Assembly: GCA_026993785.1 (NCBI GenBank)
Contig: JALWRZ010000003.1
Span: 62,001-126,000, forward strand
DNA: 64,000 nucleotides
Direction: 5' to 3'
Origin: DHVE2 group archaeon
GTDB taxonomy: Archaea > Thermoplasmatota > Thermoplasmata > Thermoplasmatales > Aciduliprofundaceae
Positions 1-8,738 of the stretch are shown piece by piece (the first letter of the stretch is position 1; every line of letters begins with the position of its first letter). The translations under genes and the position numbers were made by a program. The notes beneath the pieces were generated by a model that was not told the origin of the DNA, did no database searches, and saw nothing but the letters and a program-made list of their open reading frames with translations.

Positions 1-349
1 CATTTATCATCTGATCTTTAACTTTGAAAACGGGATTGAGAGAGCCAATGGGGTTCTGGAAGATCATGGATATCTCCTTACCTCTAATTCTGTTGAGCTC
101 ACTCTCCGACATCTTCAATACGTCTTTACCGTTAAAGAGGATCCTTCCAGATCTGATATTTGCATTGTTTGCAACGAGTCCCATTATAAGGCGAGAGGTG
201 ACACTTTTCCCACATCCCGATTCACCCACAAGCCCGAAGATTTCCCCCCTCTTTATCTTGAAATTCACATCATCGAGAACATGGAGGACTCCCTCGTAGG
301 TGTAGAAGTCAACCGTTAGATTTTCCACTGAGAGTATCACATCTTCCAT
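1..349 (-). CDS. dppD: Oligopeptide ABC transporter ATP-binding protein DppD (N-terminal part, cut by window edge)
   Basis: This is the first ATPase of a dipeptide/oligopeptide importer; it would sit on the cytoplasmic face and power the DppB/DppC pore. The ATG at 349 follows a GGTGAT ribosome site that overlaps the end of dppC. The 116 visible residues carry the Walker A motif (GESGCGKSV, near residue 40) and the Q-loop (MIFQNPIGSLNP), both typical of DppD. The signature motif, Walker B and stop lie outside the window. It is the last visible gene of the leftward SBP-dppB-dppC-dppD operon. The start and family are clear; the exact substrate is not. Confidence 0.93.
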   Translation of the reverse strand, partial: MEDVILSVENLTVDFYTYEGVLHVLDDVNFKIKRGEIFGLVGESGCGKSVTSRLIMGLVANNANIRSGRILFNGKDVLKMSESELNRIRGKEISMIFQNPIGSLNPVFKVKDQMIN

Positions 350-354
350 TTTTA

Positions 355-1764
355 TCACCTAAATCTCTTCAACCTGATCTTGGGATCCAAGAACTCTCTC
401 AGGGCATCACCAATCAGATTGAAAGATATCACTGTGAGGAATATGAAGATGCCTGGAAACACCGAGGGCCACCATATTCCTTGGGTTATGTATGTTGCCT
501 CTTGCGATATCATAAGACCCCAATCTGGAGTTGGAGGCTTGGCTCCCAATCCCAAGAATGCTAGAGCTGCTTCTGCAAGTATGACTGTGCCCATGTCTAG
601 GGTTGCTTGGACTATTATGGGTGCGAGAGAATTTGGAAATATGAACTTGGTTATTATCGACATATTCTTTATTCCAGCTGCTTTTGCAGCCATCACATAC
701 GCTCTTTCTCTTAGGGATAGAACCATGTTTCGCATTATTCTCGTGTACCACGGCCACCAGGCTATTGCTATGGCAAACATCGCATTCATCAGGTTTGGAC
801 CTAGAGTCACCGATAATACCATGGCTAGGAGAAGTGCAGGAAATGCTAGGAATATGTCAGTAATTCTCATTATGACCTCATCTATAATTCCACCATAGTA
901 GCCCGCAAAGGCTCCTAAAGGCACACCTATGAGCATTGATAGGGCTACAACCACAATGGCAACAAATAAGGCAATTCTTGTTCCGAAAAACACCCTGCTC
1001 ATCACATCCCTGTTATAATAATCGGTGCCAAAGGGATGCTCCCAGCTTGGAGCCTTCCAGAAATCCACGCCAATCTTTCCCATTTTGGATTCGGAGATTA
1101 TTATAACGTTTACCGTTGTGGTGGCATCCACCTTCACAGAATCAGAGCTGGCACTTATTGAGATAATGGTAGTCCATGCTATAGATACATTTGTTGTGGT
1201 ATTTGGCAAGGTTACATTTTCTCTACCTTTCATATTGAGATACGTTGGAAACTCCTGTCCAGGAGATACCATGCCCGATTCAACATCCGTAAGGTTTACA
1301 TATAAAGCTGTTACATTTTTTATCTCAATAAATACGGTTACGTTCATCTTGGCGCTAATCGGTGTATTCCGGGGTACGCTAACCGATAACTCAGTTTTAT
1401 TATCACTAACCATAGTCATAGAGGCATTACCCACAGTGACCGTAGCGGTACCTTCACCTCTGGGAGAGAACTTCCATTCTTCATAGTTTCCAATGAAAAC
1501 GGTGCCTGAGGAGGTGAAGGTTGAGTAAACCGTGGTGTTTCCAATTCCTCTATAGGATGTACCTACGGTCATAGCATCCTCAGGATGGGGAGAGATCCAA
1601 GGAGCAAATATGGCAATTATAACAAGGGCTAGCATAAGAAGTATGCCTATTTTCATTAGAGGGTTACACCAAACTATTTTGAAGCCTATTTTCCACTCCT
1701 TAAACTGTTCTTGATGATTTTCCAAGAACTTCCGATATCTCTCTCTTAACCCTGCAGAACTCAT
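355..1764 (-). CDS. dppC: Oligopeptide ABC transporter permease DppC with a large extracytoplasmic insert
   Basis: This is one of the two membrane subunits of the importer. The protein has 469 residues; DppC proteins usually have about 290. The C-terminal half is an ordinary permease core, beginning near residue 239 with the conserved PSWEHPFGTD and later GAKPPTPDWG motifs. The extra length lies between the first membrane helix (about residues 38-56) and that core. It is about 170 residues rich in Thr/Ser/Val with nine N-X-S/T sequons (N76, N113, N122, N141, N150, N157, N183, N188, N192), and probably a beta-rich outer domain. The paralogous DppC at 51.0 kb has no such insert. The start codon overlaps the dppB stop by 4 nt. 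The function of the insert is unknown. Confidence 0.92.
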   Translation of the reverse strand: MSSAGLRERYRKFLENHQEQFKEWKIGFKIVWCNPLMKIGILLMLALVIIAIFAPWISPHPEDAMTVGTSYRGIGNTTVYSTFTSSGTVFIGNYEEWKFSPRGEGTATVTVGNASMTMVSDNKTELSVSVPRNTPISAKMNVTVFIEIKNVTALYVNLTDVESGMVSPGQEFPTYLNMKGRENVTLPNTTTNVSIAWTTIISISASSDSVKVDATTTVNVIIISESKMGKIGVDFWKAPSWEHPFGTDYYNRDVMSRVFFGTRIALFVAIVVVALSMLIGVPLGAFAGYYGGIIDEVIMRITDIFLAFPALLLAMVLSVTLGPNLMNAMFAIAIAWWPWYTRIMRNMVLSLRERAYVMAAKAAGIKNMSIITKFIFPNSLAPIIVQATLDMGTVILAEAALAFLGLGAKPPTPDWGLMISQEATYITQGIWWPSVFPGIFIFLTVISFNLIGDALREFLDPKIRLKRFR

Positions 1765-2819
1765 GCTTTCTCCCCCAAACTGATCCTAGGATCTATATAT
1801 GCTTGAATTATATCCACCACCAGATTGACAATAACATAGAAGAGCGAGACTACCACCACCATACCCATTATCACTGTATAATCTAAGTTCAGCAATGCCA
1901 TACCTGCAAACCAGCCTATACCACCCCATCCAAATATCCATTCCACGTAGAATGCTCCTGTTAACATATAAGCAAAGTTCAATCCAGTGATGGTTAACGT
2001 GGGACCAAGGGCATTTTTCAGGGCGTATTTCGTTATTATTTTCTTGGGTAGTCCCATTGCTCTTGCAGCATTTATATATTGCTCGTCCATAACTTCCAGA
2101 AGCGTGGCCCTGGTCATTCTTGCTATGGCACCAAAGGGGTATGAAGCCATAGCAATTGCAGGAAGCACTAGGTGCCAGGCCACGTCTCCAAACATTGTGA
2201 AATTTCCCTGAATTAGGGTATCTATAAGATAGAAACCCGTTATTGTATTAAACGGATGTTGATGAAAGAGCTGGGGATCGTATCTTCCGCTAATTGGAAA
2301 CCAGCCAAGTACACTTCCAAATATAAACTGGAGAAGTATGGCAAGCCAAAAGGCGGGTAGAGATACACCGCTTATGGAAATTATTCTCATGAGATGATCT
2401 GTAAATTTATTTTGCTTTTTTGCGCTTATTACTCCCACTGCAACTCCCGCAACCAGAGCGATGACTATGGATACTATGATAAGCTCCAATGTTGCGGGCA
2501 AACGATTTGCAATCTCCTCCCCTACTGGTTTATGTGTACGCATAGATATACCCATATCGAACTTTAAGAATAAGTTGTAGAGATAATATCCATATTGTAC
2601 CCATAAGGGCTTATCCAATCCAAATTTTTCCCGGGCAGCTTTGAGCATCATCTCGGCCTCGTTTATTTCTGTGGCAGGATTGTCTCTGGGATTGCCCGCG
2701 TACATAGCTGCGAGATCCACAGGAAGTGCATGCATTAAAATGAAAGTGATGAACGTGATACCTATTATTATAAACACGGTAAGTATAATCCTTCTTATTA
2801 TGTAATCCCTGATACTCAT
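1761..2819 (-). CDS. dppB: Oligopeptide ABC transporter permease DppB
   Basis: This 352-residue membrane permease pairs with DppC to form the translocation pore. The N-terminal helix (IIRRIILTVFIIIGITFITF) and the MHALPVDLAAMYAGNP segment are typical of DppB. Further on are the transmembrane core, the EAA-like loop (YINAARAMGLPKKIITKYAL, about residues 247-266) and the ending YIDPRISLG. The length is normal for the family. It lies 63 nt downstream of the binding-protein gene and overlaps dppC by 4 nt, so it is translated within one operon. Confidence 0.95.
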   Translation of the reverse strand: MSIRDYIIRRIILTVFIIIGITFITFILMHALPVDLAAMYAGNPRDNPATEINEAEMMLKAAREKFGLDKPLWVQYGYYLYNLFLKFDMGISMRTHKPVGEEIANRLPATLELIIVSIVIALVAGVAVGVISAKKQNKFTDHLMRIISISGVSLPAFWLAILLQFIFGSVLGWFPISGRYDPQLFHQHPFNTITGFYLIDTLIQGNFTMFGDVAWHLVLPAIAMASYPFGAIARMTRATLLEVMDEQYINAARAMGLPKKIITKYALKNALGPTLTITGLNFAYMLTGAFYVEWIFGWGGIGWFAGMALLNLDYTVIMGMVVVVSLFYVIVNLVVDIIQAYIDPRISLGEKA

Positions 2820-2882
2820 AGCATCACCGTTTTTAATGGTTCAGAGATAGGATAAATAAAAAGAATAAAGAGATTTTGATTT

Positions 2883-4745
2883 TTACTCGCCGATGTAGTA
2901 GAGTTCATAGAAGAATATGGTTCTTGGATAGTACAGATTTGGTGTGTATCCTCCGATATCCGATTTCATAGAAAGTACACTTTGCACATCAATCAGGAAC
3001 AATGCTGGTGCCTCGTCAATTAGCAAATTCATTGCCTTCACATAGAGATTCTTGGCAGTTTCAGGATCTGTGGATGTCTTTATATAGGCCTGCCATAGCA
3101 GGCTATCATAGGTGCTGTTGTACCAGTAGCAGAGATTGAAGAGCGGTGGATAGCTGTGGTCGGCGAACATGGAGTTAAGGTTGTCGTATCCATCGGCCAT
3201 ACTTGGCCACCAGAGAATCATGAATATATCCTGCTTTGGACCAAAGACCTTCTTCAGGAACGTCTCATTGGTGAGCCAGTCATCAGGTTTATCGGTGGGC
3301 ACCTGCCTAGCTAGAGACCACTGGGTTTTCCATTCAAGTGCGTTAATTTGCACATATATACCTATATCTGCAAGAGATTGCTGTATTACCGGTGCATATG
3401 CAGCTTCTACACCATTCTCGGCGGTATAGTTCAGGCGGAGTATCATCCAGGCATTGCTTCCATCCTCTGCCATGGGCTGTCCGTCTGTGGTGGTATTTGG
3501 ATAACCTGCCTTTGCAAGCAAATCCTTAGCCTTCTTCACATCATAGTTGTACTGCATAAGCAAACTATCCACGTCTGCGGTGTGAGGCCAGAGTCCATAT
3601 GGTACAGGACCCTTTGCCTGCCTACCATATCCAAGAACTCCAGCTCTTAGAACTTCCTGATAATTTATTGCATACGATATTGCTTTCCTTACTTCTTTAT
3701 GGGTAAATGGATAGGGATCTAGACCCTTACTTGCAAGCTCGGGATGATAAGCCCAGATATTTATGTATCCTATATAGTTATAAGCACTTGGAGAAATATA
3801 CACCGAAATTTTAGGATCCTTTTTGAGATTATCTATTGCGCTTAAATCAGTGGCCTTGGCAATATCTATTTCTCCGGCCTGAAGTTTCTGAGTTTGAGTG
3901 CTTGGCTGGGGAGTTGTAAGATCTATATCCACCTCTTTATACTGGGTTTTGTTCCATCCATTCCAGTAATTATCGTAGGCTTTCAGAACTATCTTCTTAC
4001 CTGTTACATAGTCGCTCAAAGTATAAGGACCTGAACCCAAATCATGCCCCTGCTCAAACCAACCATGCAATGATGTTTCATTCACACCCTCTGGAAGCTG
4101 AGAGCTGAATATCCACGCACCGTATATAGCAGCAGCCACACGATCCAGTGGAATCGCATAAGTTAGGTGGAACACCACAGTGTAATCATCGGGAGCAGTT
4201 ATATTCGCGTGCAACGTGCTCCAGTTATCCACAACTGGCCACCATAGCCAACCTGCGCCTTCCCAAGTTGTATAGAAAGTTGTGAGGGTTCTCTGTATTG
4301 AAAATATAACATCCTGTGCATCAAGGGTATCTCCATTATGGAACGTCACATTATGCCTAAGATGGAAAGTCCAAGTTAATCCATCCGCTGATACCTCCCA
4401 AGAGGTAGCCAGCCCTGGTCTAAAGGGTTTATCGCTTCCTGGGGGATTGGCCCATATCAGAGGCTCATATATATTCGCAAGGTACTCAGCCTCCGTCGAG
4501 TATGAATACGATGGATCCCAAGTGGTGACATCTGAGGTTCCTGCAACATAGAGAACCTCAGGGGCAACTACTGGTTTTTTCTCTTTGCTAGGTTGAGACA
4601 TCATCCAAACACCTGCAATCGCTGCTATAACGATTATCACCACAACAATGGTTGTTATAATTTTTCCAGAAGATTTTGATGGTTTACTGGTGCTCTTTGG
4701 TTCTTCAAAGACATCTTCAATTTCTTTTTTTTCTTCATCTACCAT
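2883..4745 (-). CDS. Membrane-anchored oligopeptide-binding protein (SBP family 5)
   Basis: This extracytoplasmic receptor captures peptides for the downstream permease. The 620-residue protein starts with a charged cytoplasmic tail of about 28 residues. One hydrophobic helix (about residues 29-50) follows, then a Lys/Pro linker, then the DppA/OppA-like domain (TTWDPSYSYSTEAEYLANIY, TWTFHLRHNVTFHNGD). There is no lipobox cysteine, so it is probably held by an uncleaved N-terminal anchor. It is the first gene of the leftward operon. A TATA-like box lies upstream at 4784-4794. The homolog at 48.3 kb is shorter and lacks the charged tail. Confidence 0.93.
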   Translation of the reverse strand: MVDEEKKEIEDVFEEPKSTSKPSKSSGKIITTIVVVIIVIAAIAGVWMMSQPSKEKKPVVAPEVLYVAGTSDVTTWDPSYSYSTEAEYLANIYEPLIWANPPGSDKPFRPGLATSWEVSADGLTWTFHLRHNVTFHNGDTLDAQDVIFSIQRTLTTFYTTWEGAGWLWWPVVDNWSTLHANITAPDDYTVVFHLTYAIPLDRVAAAIYGAWIFSSQLPEGVNETSLHGWFEQGHDLGSGPYTLSDYVTGKKIVLKAYDNYWNGWNKTQYKEVDIDLTTPQPSTQTQKLQAGEIDIAKATDLSAIDNLKKDPKISVYISPSAYNYIGYINIWAYHPELASKGLDPYPFTHKEVRKAISYAINYQEVLRAGVLGYGRQAKGPVPYGLWPHTADVDSLLMQYNYDVKKAKDLLAKAGYPNTTTDGQPMAEDGSNAWMILRLNYTAENGVEAAYAPVIQQSLADIGIYVQINALEWKTQWSLARQVPTDKPDDWLTNETFLKKVFGPKQDIFMILWWPSMADGYDNLNSMFADHSYPPLFNLCYWYNSTYDSLLWQAYIKTSTDPETAKNLYVKAMNLLIDEAPALFLIDVQSVLSMKSDIGGYTPNLYYPRTIFFYELYYIGE

Positions 4746-4890
4746 TTAAACACCCCTACTTAGCGAGGATGTCATCTTCCACCGCATATATAAGTTTTTC
4801 GATTTTCGTAAACCATTTAAAAATTATGCGACGAAAACATTAAATATATCTTTAAAAAATATCTTCGAAAATATCCGCTGAGGTGTTTAA
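4746..4890. promoter_or_regulatory. Divergent promoter region between the peptide transporter and AOR operons
   Basis: A TATA-like box for the leftward operon lies at 4784-4794 (CTTATATATGC on the minus strand). One for AOR lies at 4838-4850 (CATTAAATATATC). Between them is a perfect 7-bp inverted repeat, TTTTCGT at 4803-4809 and ACGAAAA at 4831-4837. A further TCGAAAA lies at 4864-4870. The placement suggests an operator shared by both directions. A GAGGTG ribosome site at 4880-4885 serves AOR. Confidence 0.5.
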
Positions 4891-6732
4891 TTGGATATGA
4901 AAGGATACATTGGAAATATATTAAGAGTGAATCTAAATGACTTGTACTATGAAATTGAAGATACTGAAAATTATCCCATCCATGATTTTATGGGTGGCCG
5001 AGGACTTGGAGCCAAACTTCTTTTCGATATGACCGATAAAACCACAGAACCATTAAGCGAGGAAAATCCCTTGATGTTTCTCACAGGCCCTTATACAGGC
5101 ACCCCTGCGATCTCCTCTGCCTTTTACAATGTCACAACCAAAGCTCCTTTAACAAGAACTCCATCGGGCTCGCATTCTGGAGGATTCTGGGGACCACATT
5201 TGAAGAGGGCAGGGTTCGATGGAATAATCGTAGAGGGAAGAGCAGATAAGCCTGTGTATATTTATATTGAAGATGGAAAGGTAAGCATAGAGGATGCCAC
5301 TAATTTATGGGGAAAGGGAGTATTTGAAACCACCGATTATCTTGAAAGAAAGTATCCTTCAGCTAAAATTGCAGCCATAGGACCAGCAGGAGAGAATTTA
5401 GTTTGGTATGCATCCATTATGAATGATAAATATAGAGCTGTGGGTAGAACTGGAGCAGGAGCGGTTATGGGAAGCAAGCTTCTTAAGGCAATAGTGGTAA
5501 AAGGGAGACACAGGGTGGAAGTGGCAGATCCGCAGGGATTAAAGGATGTGTTTGCAGAAGCCTTGAAAAACACAAAGGTGAAAGCCGCCAAGGTTTCTGA
5601 GTTGGGTACCCCGGCAATGATTCCTGTCACGAATTCTACAGGTACATTACCTACAAGAAACTTTCAGCAGGGATCATATGAGAAGGCCGATAACTTGGAT
5701 CCAAAGAAGCTGCGATACGAGTTCACGAAGAAAAAGGTAGCTTGCTATGGGTGCCCCATTAGATGTTCTAATTTTACCGAAGCAGAATATGAAGGAATAA
5801 GAGTGAAAGGTGAAGGGCCAGAGTATGAAACAACGATGGCCTTTGGTTCCAATATTGACAATGACGATTACAATCTTTTAATAGTGGCCAATGCTCTTTG
5901 CAATGATTACGGTATGGATACCATAACCGCTGGAGACACAATTGCCTTCTTTATGGAGCTTTACGAGAGAGGAATCCTAACTAAGGAGGAAGTGGATAAC
6001 TTGGATTTCAGATTTGGAAACAAGGAGATTATATTGGATCTTCTGCGCAAGATTGCAAAAAGAGAGGGTGTGGGCAAACTTCTCTCTTTAGGCGTAAGAG
6101 AAGCTTCCAAGCGCATAGGAAGGGGTTCTGAGAGATACGCGATTCATGTAAAAGGATTAGAGCCTCCAGGATACGATCCGAGAGGAAGCGTGGGGATGGG
6201 ATTGAATTATGCTACAAGCAACAGAGGCGCATGTCATCTGCGAGCGGCTATGTATGTGCCTGAGCTACTTTACAAGACAATGGATAGGCTCCAAATAAGG
6301 GGCAAGCATGAGTATATAAGAGATTTTCAAAATATACTTGCCGTTGTGGATTCCATGATAATGTGCAAATTTGGAAGTCGTTACGGATACCTGGATGATC
6401 CAGACACTATTGCCAAAGCCCTCACAGTGGTTACAGGCTATGAGTACTCGGGTGAGGAGATACTAAAGATAGGGGATAGGATATGGAATATGGAGAGACT
6501 CTTTCTCCTTAGAGAAGGATACACTTCTAAAGATGATACTCTACCTGATAGGTTCTTTGAGGAGCCTGTGGATGTTGGTAATGGAGAGAAGAGGGCTATT
6601 GACCGAGAAGAGTTCCATCAGGCCATAAAAGATTGGTACAGAGCAAGAGGATGGGATGAAAGTGGAAGACCCACGAGATGGAAATTGGAAGAATTGGGAT
6701 TGGATAAATATATCGGAAAATTTGGGAGGTGA
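4891..6732 (+). CDS. aor: Aldehyde:ferredoxin oxidoreductase (tungsten AOR family)
   Basis: This enzyme oxidises aldehydes to carboxylic acids and passes electrons to ferredoxin. In peptide-fermenting archaea the aldehydes come from 2-keto-acid breakdown. The 613-residue length is usual for AOR. The N-terminal half has the tungstopterin-binding character (GGRGLGAKLLFD, TGPYTGTPAISSA). The [4Fe-4S] ligands are visible as C285, C288, C292 (CX2CX3C) and the distant C492. The chosen start is TTG at 4891, five nt after GAGGTG; an ATG two codons later is possible. The aminotransferase gene begins 6 nt downstream, which fits amino-acid catabolism. The exact subfamily (AOR, FOR or WOR) cannot be settled by eye. 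Confidence 0.93.
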   Translation: MDMKGYIGNILRVNLNDLYYEIEDTENYPIHDFMGGRGLGAKLLFDMTDKTTEPLSEENPLMFLTGPYTGTPAISSAFYNVTTKAPLTRTPSGSHSGGFWGPHLKRAGFDGIIVEGRADKPVYIYIEDGKVSIEDATNLWGKGVFETTDYLERKYPSAKIAAIGPAGENLVWYASIMNDKYRAVGRTGAGAVMGSKLLKAIVVKGRHRVEVADPQGLKDVFAEALKNTKVKAAKVSELGTPAMIPVTNSTGTLPTRNFQQGSYEKADNLDPKKLRYEFTKKKVACYGCPIRCSNFTEAEYEGIRVKGEGPEYETTMAFGSNIDNDDYNLLIVANALCNDYGMDTITAGDTIAFFMELYERGILTKEEVDNLDFRFGNKEIILDLLRKIAKREGVGKLLSLGVREASKRIGRGSERYAIHVKGLEPPGYDPRGSVGMGLNYATSNRGACHLRAAMYVPELLYKTMDRLQIRGKHEYIRDFQNILAVVDSMIMCKFGSRYGYLDDPDTIAKALTVVTGYEYSGEEILKIGDRIWNMERLFLLREGYTSKDDTLPDRFFEEPVDVGNGEKRAIDREEFHQAIKDWYRARGWDESGRPTRWKLEELGLDKYIGKFGR

Positions 6733-6738
6733 TGTGAT

Positions 6739-8076
6739 ATGAATGGCCCTAAAATAAAGGTAGTTCCCCCGGGACCAAAATCTCAAGAGATTTTGAAACT
6801 GAAGTATAAATATGTGGCTCGGGGGATGAGCGTAGCGCATCCGATTGTTGTGGAGAGAGCACATGGAGCGTTCGTAGAGGATGTCGATGGAAATGTATAC
6901 ATAGATTTTGCTGGAGGTATAGGAGTTATTAACGCCGGGCACACTCCTGATGAGGTTGTGGAGGCAATAAAGGAGCAAAGCGAGAAGCTTCTCCATACAT
7001 GCTTCATGGTCCTGCCCTATGAACCATTCCTTCGTCTTGCAGAGAGAATGGTGCAGATCACACCTGCGAATTTGGAAAAGGTGGCCCTCTTTAACAGTGG
7101 TGCTGAGGCTGTTGAAAATGCCATAAAAATTGCAATTTACAGCACAGGAAAGCAGGGAATAATTACCTTTGACCACGCATTTCATGGAAGGACAAGAATG
7201 GGCATGACTCTTACTGGAAAGAACAAACCATACAAATACAAGCTTGGAATGCCCATACCTGGCATCTGGCAATTGCCCTATCCCTATCCCTATAGATGTA
7301 TGGGTGGAAAGAAAGCGGATCCAGAGGAATGTTTGCAAAGAACTTTGGAGTACATAGATTTCAAGCTTAGAACACATATATCCCCCGAGGAAACTGCTGC
7401 ATTCATAGCCGAGCCCTTGCAGGGAGAAGGTGGGTTTATAGTGCCCCCCAAGGGATTTTTCCCAGAGCTGAAGAAAATTGCAGAGGAAAATGAAATGCTA
7501 CTGATTGATGATGAAATTCAGAGTGGTTTCGGTCGTACAGGAAAGATGTGGGCCATCGAGCATTTCAGAACAGAGCCTCATATAATGACCTTTGCAAAAT
7601 CTGTGGCCTCTGGATTACCACTTTCAGGTGTGATTGGAGAAGCTGAAATCATGGATTCTGTGCATCCCGGTGGTCTAGGAGGTACCTATGGAGGAAATCC
7701 TGTGGCGTGTGCAGCTGCTCTCAAAACCATCGACATAATTGAGAGAAATCTCGATAATGCGGTGAAGATTGGAGATATCATACACAAGCGTTTTATAGAT
7801 ATGCAGGATGAATTCAAAATAATAGGGGATGTTCGTGGCCTAGGTCCAATGATAGCCATGGAGCTTGTTAAAGATAGGAAAACTCAGGAGCCCGCTACGG
7901 AGGAAACCAAGAAGATACTACATAAAGCTCTTGAAAAGGGTCTTATCTTGATAAAGGCAGGATTATTCAGTAACGTGATACGCATTCTTGTACCCATTGT
8001 GGCATCCATCGACACCGTTGAGAAAGGTTTGGACATTCTCGAGGATGCCATACGAGAAATATCTCAGCAACTCTAG
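6739..8076 (+). CDS. Class III pyridoxal-phosphate aminotransferase (4-aminobutyrate aminotransferase-like or amino-acid racemase)
   Basis: This PLP enzyme of fold type I has 445 residues. It shows the substrate/cofactor motifs NSGAEAVENAIKIA and LLIDDEIQSGFGRTG, and the PLP lysine K287 in FAKSVASGLP. The N-terminal PGPKSQEIL segment resembles archaeal proteins annotated as GABA aminotransferases. Several Thermococcales members of that group were shown to be amino-acid racemases, so racemase activity is a real alternative. It is cotranscribed with AOR (6-nt gap). A role in feeding amino acids into fermentation is therefore likely. Confidence 0.88.
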   Translation: MNGPKIKVVPPGPKSQEILKLKYKYVARGMSVAHPIVVERAHGAFVEDVDGNVYIDFAGGIGVINAGHTPDEVVEAIKEQSEKLLHTCFMVLPYEPFLRLAERMVQITPANLEKVALFNSGAEAVENAIKIAIYSTGKQGIITFDHAFHGRTRMGMTLTGKNKPYKYKLGMPIPGIWQLPYPYPYRCMGGKKADPEECLQRTLEYIDFKLRTHISPEETAAFIAEPLQGEGGFIVPPKGFFPELKKIAEENEMLLIDDEIQSGFGRTGKMWAIEHFRTEPHIMTFAKSVASGLPLSGVIGEAEIMDSVHPGGLGGTYGGNPVACAAALKTIDIIERNLDNAVKIGDIIHKRFIDMQDEFKIIGDVRGLGPMIAMELVKDRKTQEPATEETKKILHKALEKGLILIKAGLFSNVIRILVPIVASIDTVEKGLDILEDAIREISQQL

Positions 8077-8112
8077 GGCACAATCATCCTAGAAAACACT
8101 TCTGAACAAGAA

Positions 8113-8141
8113 CTTACAAATTTTCTTTATTTTTATATTTA
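8113..8141 (+). terminator. Possible T-rich terminator after the AOR-aminotransferase operon
   Basis: A T-rich stretch (TTTTCTTTATTTTTATATTT) lies in the gap between the convergent aminotransferase and Nudix genes. Archaeal termination commonly uses such runs without a hairpin. The assignment rests on position and composition only. Confidence 0.35.
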
Positions 8142-8181
8142 GTTATCCCGTACCTCCCCTTTGATGGAGTTGGTAACACAC

Positions 8182-8733
8182 TCACTGCTGCTCCCTAAAT
8201 TCCCTCTGCTTCAGATATTCCTGAAGCATGAATATGCCGCTGAGCACGTTCACCCCAAATTTTATATTGGGAGGGAGATGGAGAAGAAAATCCATCACCT
8301 TCTCCAGAGGGACTTTTATGACCTCAATATCCTCCGTGGGCTCTAAATTCCTCGTGCCAGAATATTTCACATCCGGCGCATAAAAATAATGGGCTTCAAT
8401 GTAGGTTAAGCCCGGACAGAGAACTCCGGAAAAGAGGTGGATTAGCTTATCCGCCATATAACCTGTTTCCTCGAGCAGTTCCCTCCTGGCGCAGTCTTCC
8501 ACATCCTCGCTCTCCTCAGCCAGACCTGCAGGAAGCTCAATAACGTAGGAGTCTACGGGAAAGCGGTAATGCTTCTCCAGAATTAACTCTCCCTGAGGAG
8601 TAAGGGCCAGAATTATGGCACTCTTTTTGTATTTTTTAAGCTCAACAGTCTCCCACGCACCCTGCGATATATAATCTTTCCTTACTCTTATATGCTCGCC
8701 TTCGAAGAGTATCTCCCTCTTTTCAACTTTCAT
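8182..8733 (-). CDS. Nudix hydrolase, ADP-ribose pyrophosphatase type
   Basis: This 183-residue protein probably hydrolyses ADP-ribose or a related nucleoside diphosphate compound. Residues 70-92 form a complete Nudix box (G-x5-E-x7-REL-x-EE-x-GY). The preceding ELPAGLAEE and following GVLCPGLTYIEAHYF are typical of the ADP-ribose subgroup. The ATG lies 5 nt beyond the stop of the HMG-CoA reductase gene, so the two are one transcription unit. No functional link between them is obvious. Confidence 0.9.
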   Translation of the reverse strand: MKVEKREILFEGEHIRVRKDYISQGAWETVELKKYKKSAIILALTPQGELILEKHYRFPVDSYVIELPAGLAEESEDVEDCARRELLEETGYMADKLIHLFSGVLCPGLTYIEAHYFYAPDVKYSGTRNLEPTEDIEVIKVPLEKVMDFLLHLPPNIKFGVNVLSGIFMLQEYLKQREFREQQ

Positions 8734-8738
8734 TCCCT

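Noticed and set aside
380-898. A 172-codon open frame on the plus strand
   Set aside because: It is a shadow of the dppC permease core on the other strand.
6541-7377. A 278-codon open frame on the minus strand
   Set aside because: It is antisense to the AOR end and the aminotransferase, both with full motifs, and its translation is low in recognisable structure.
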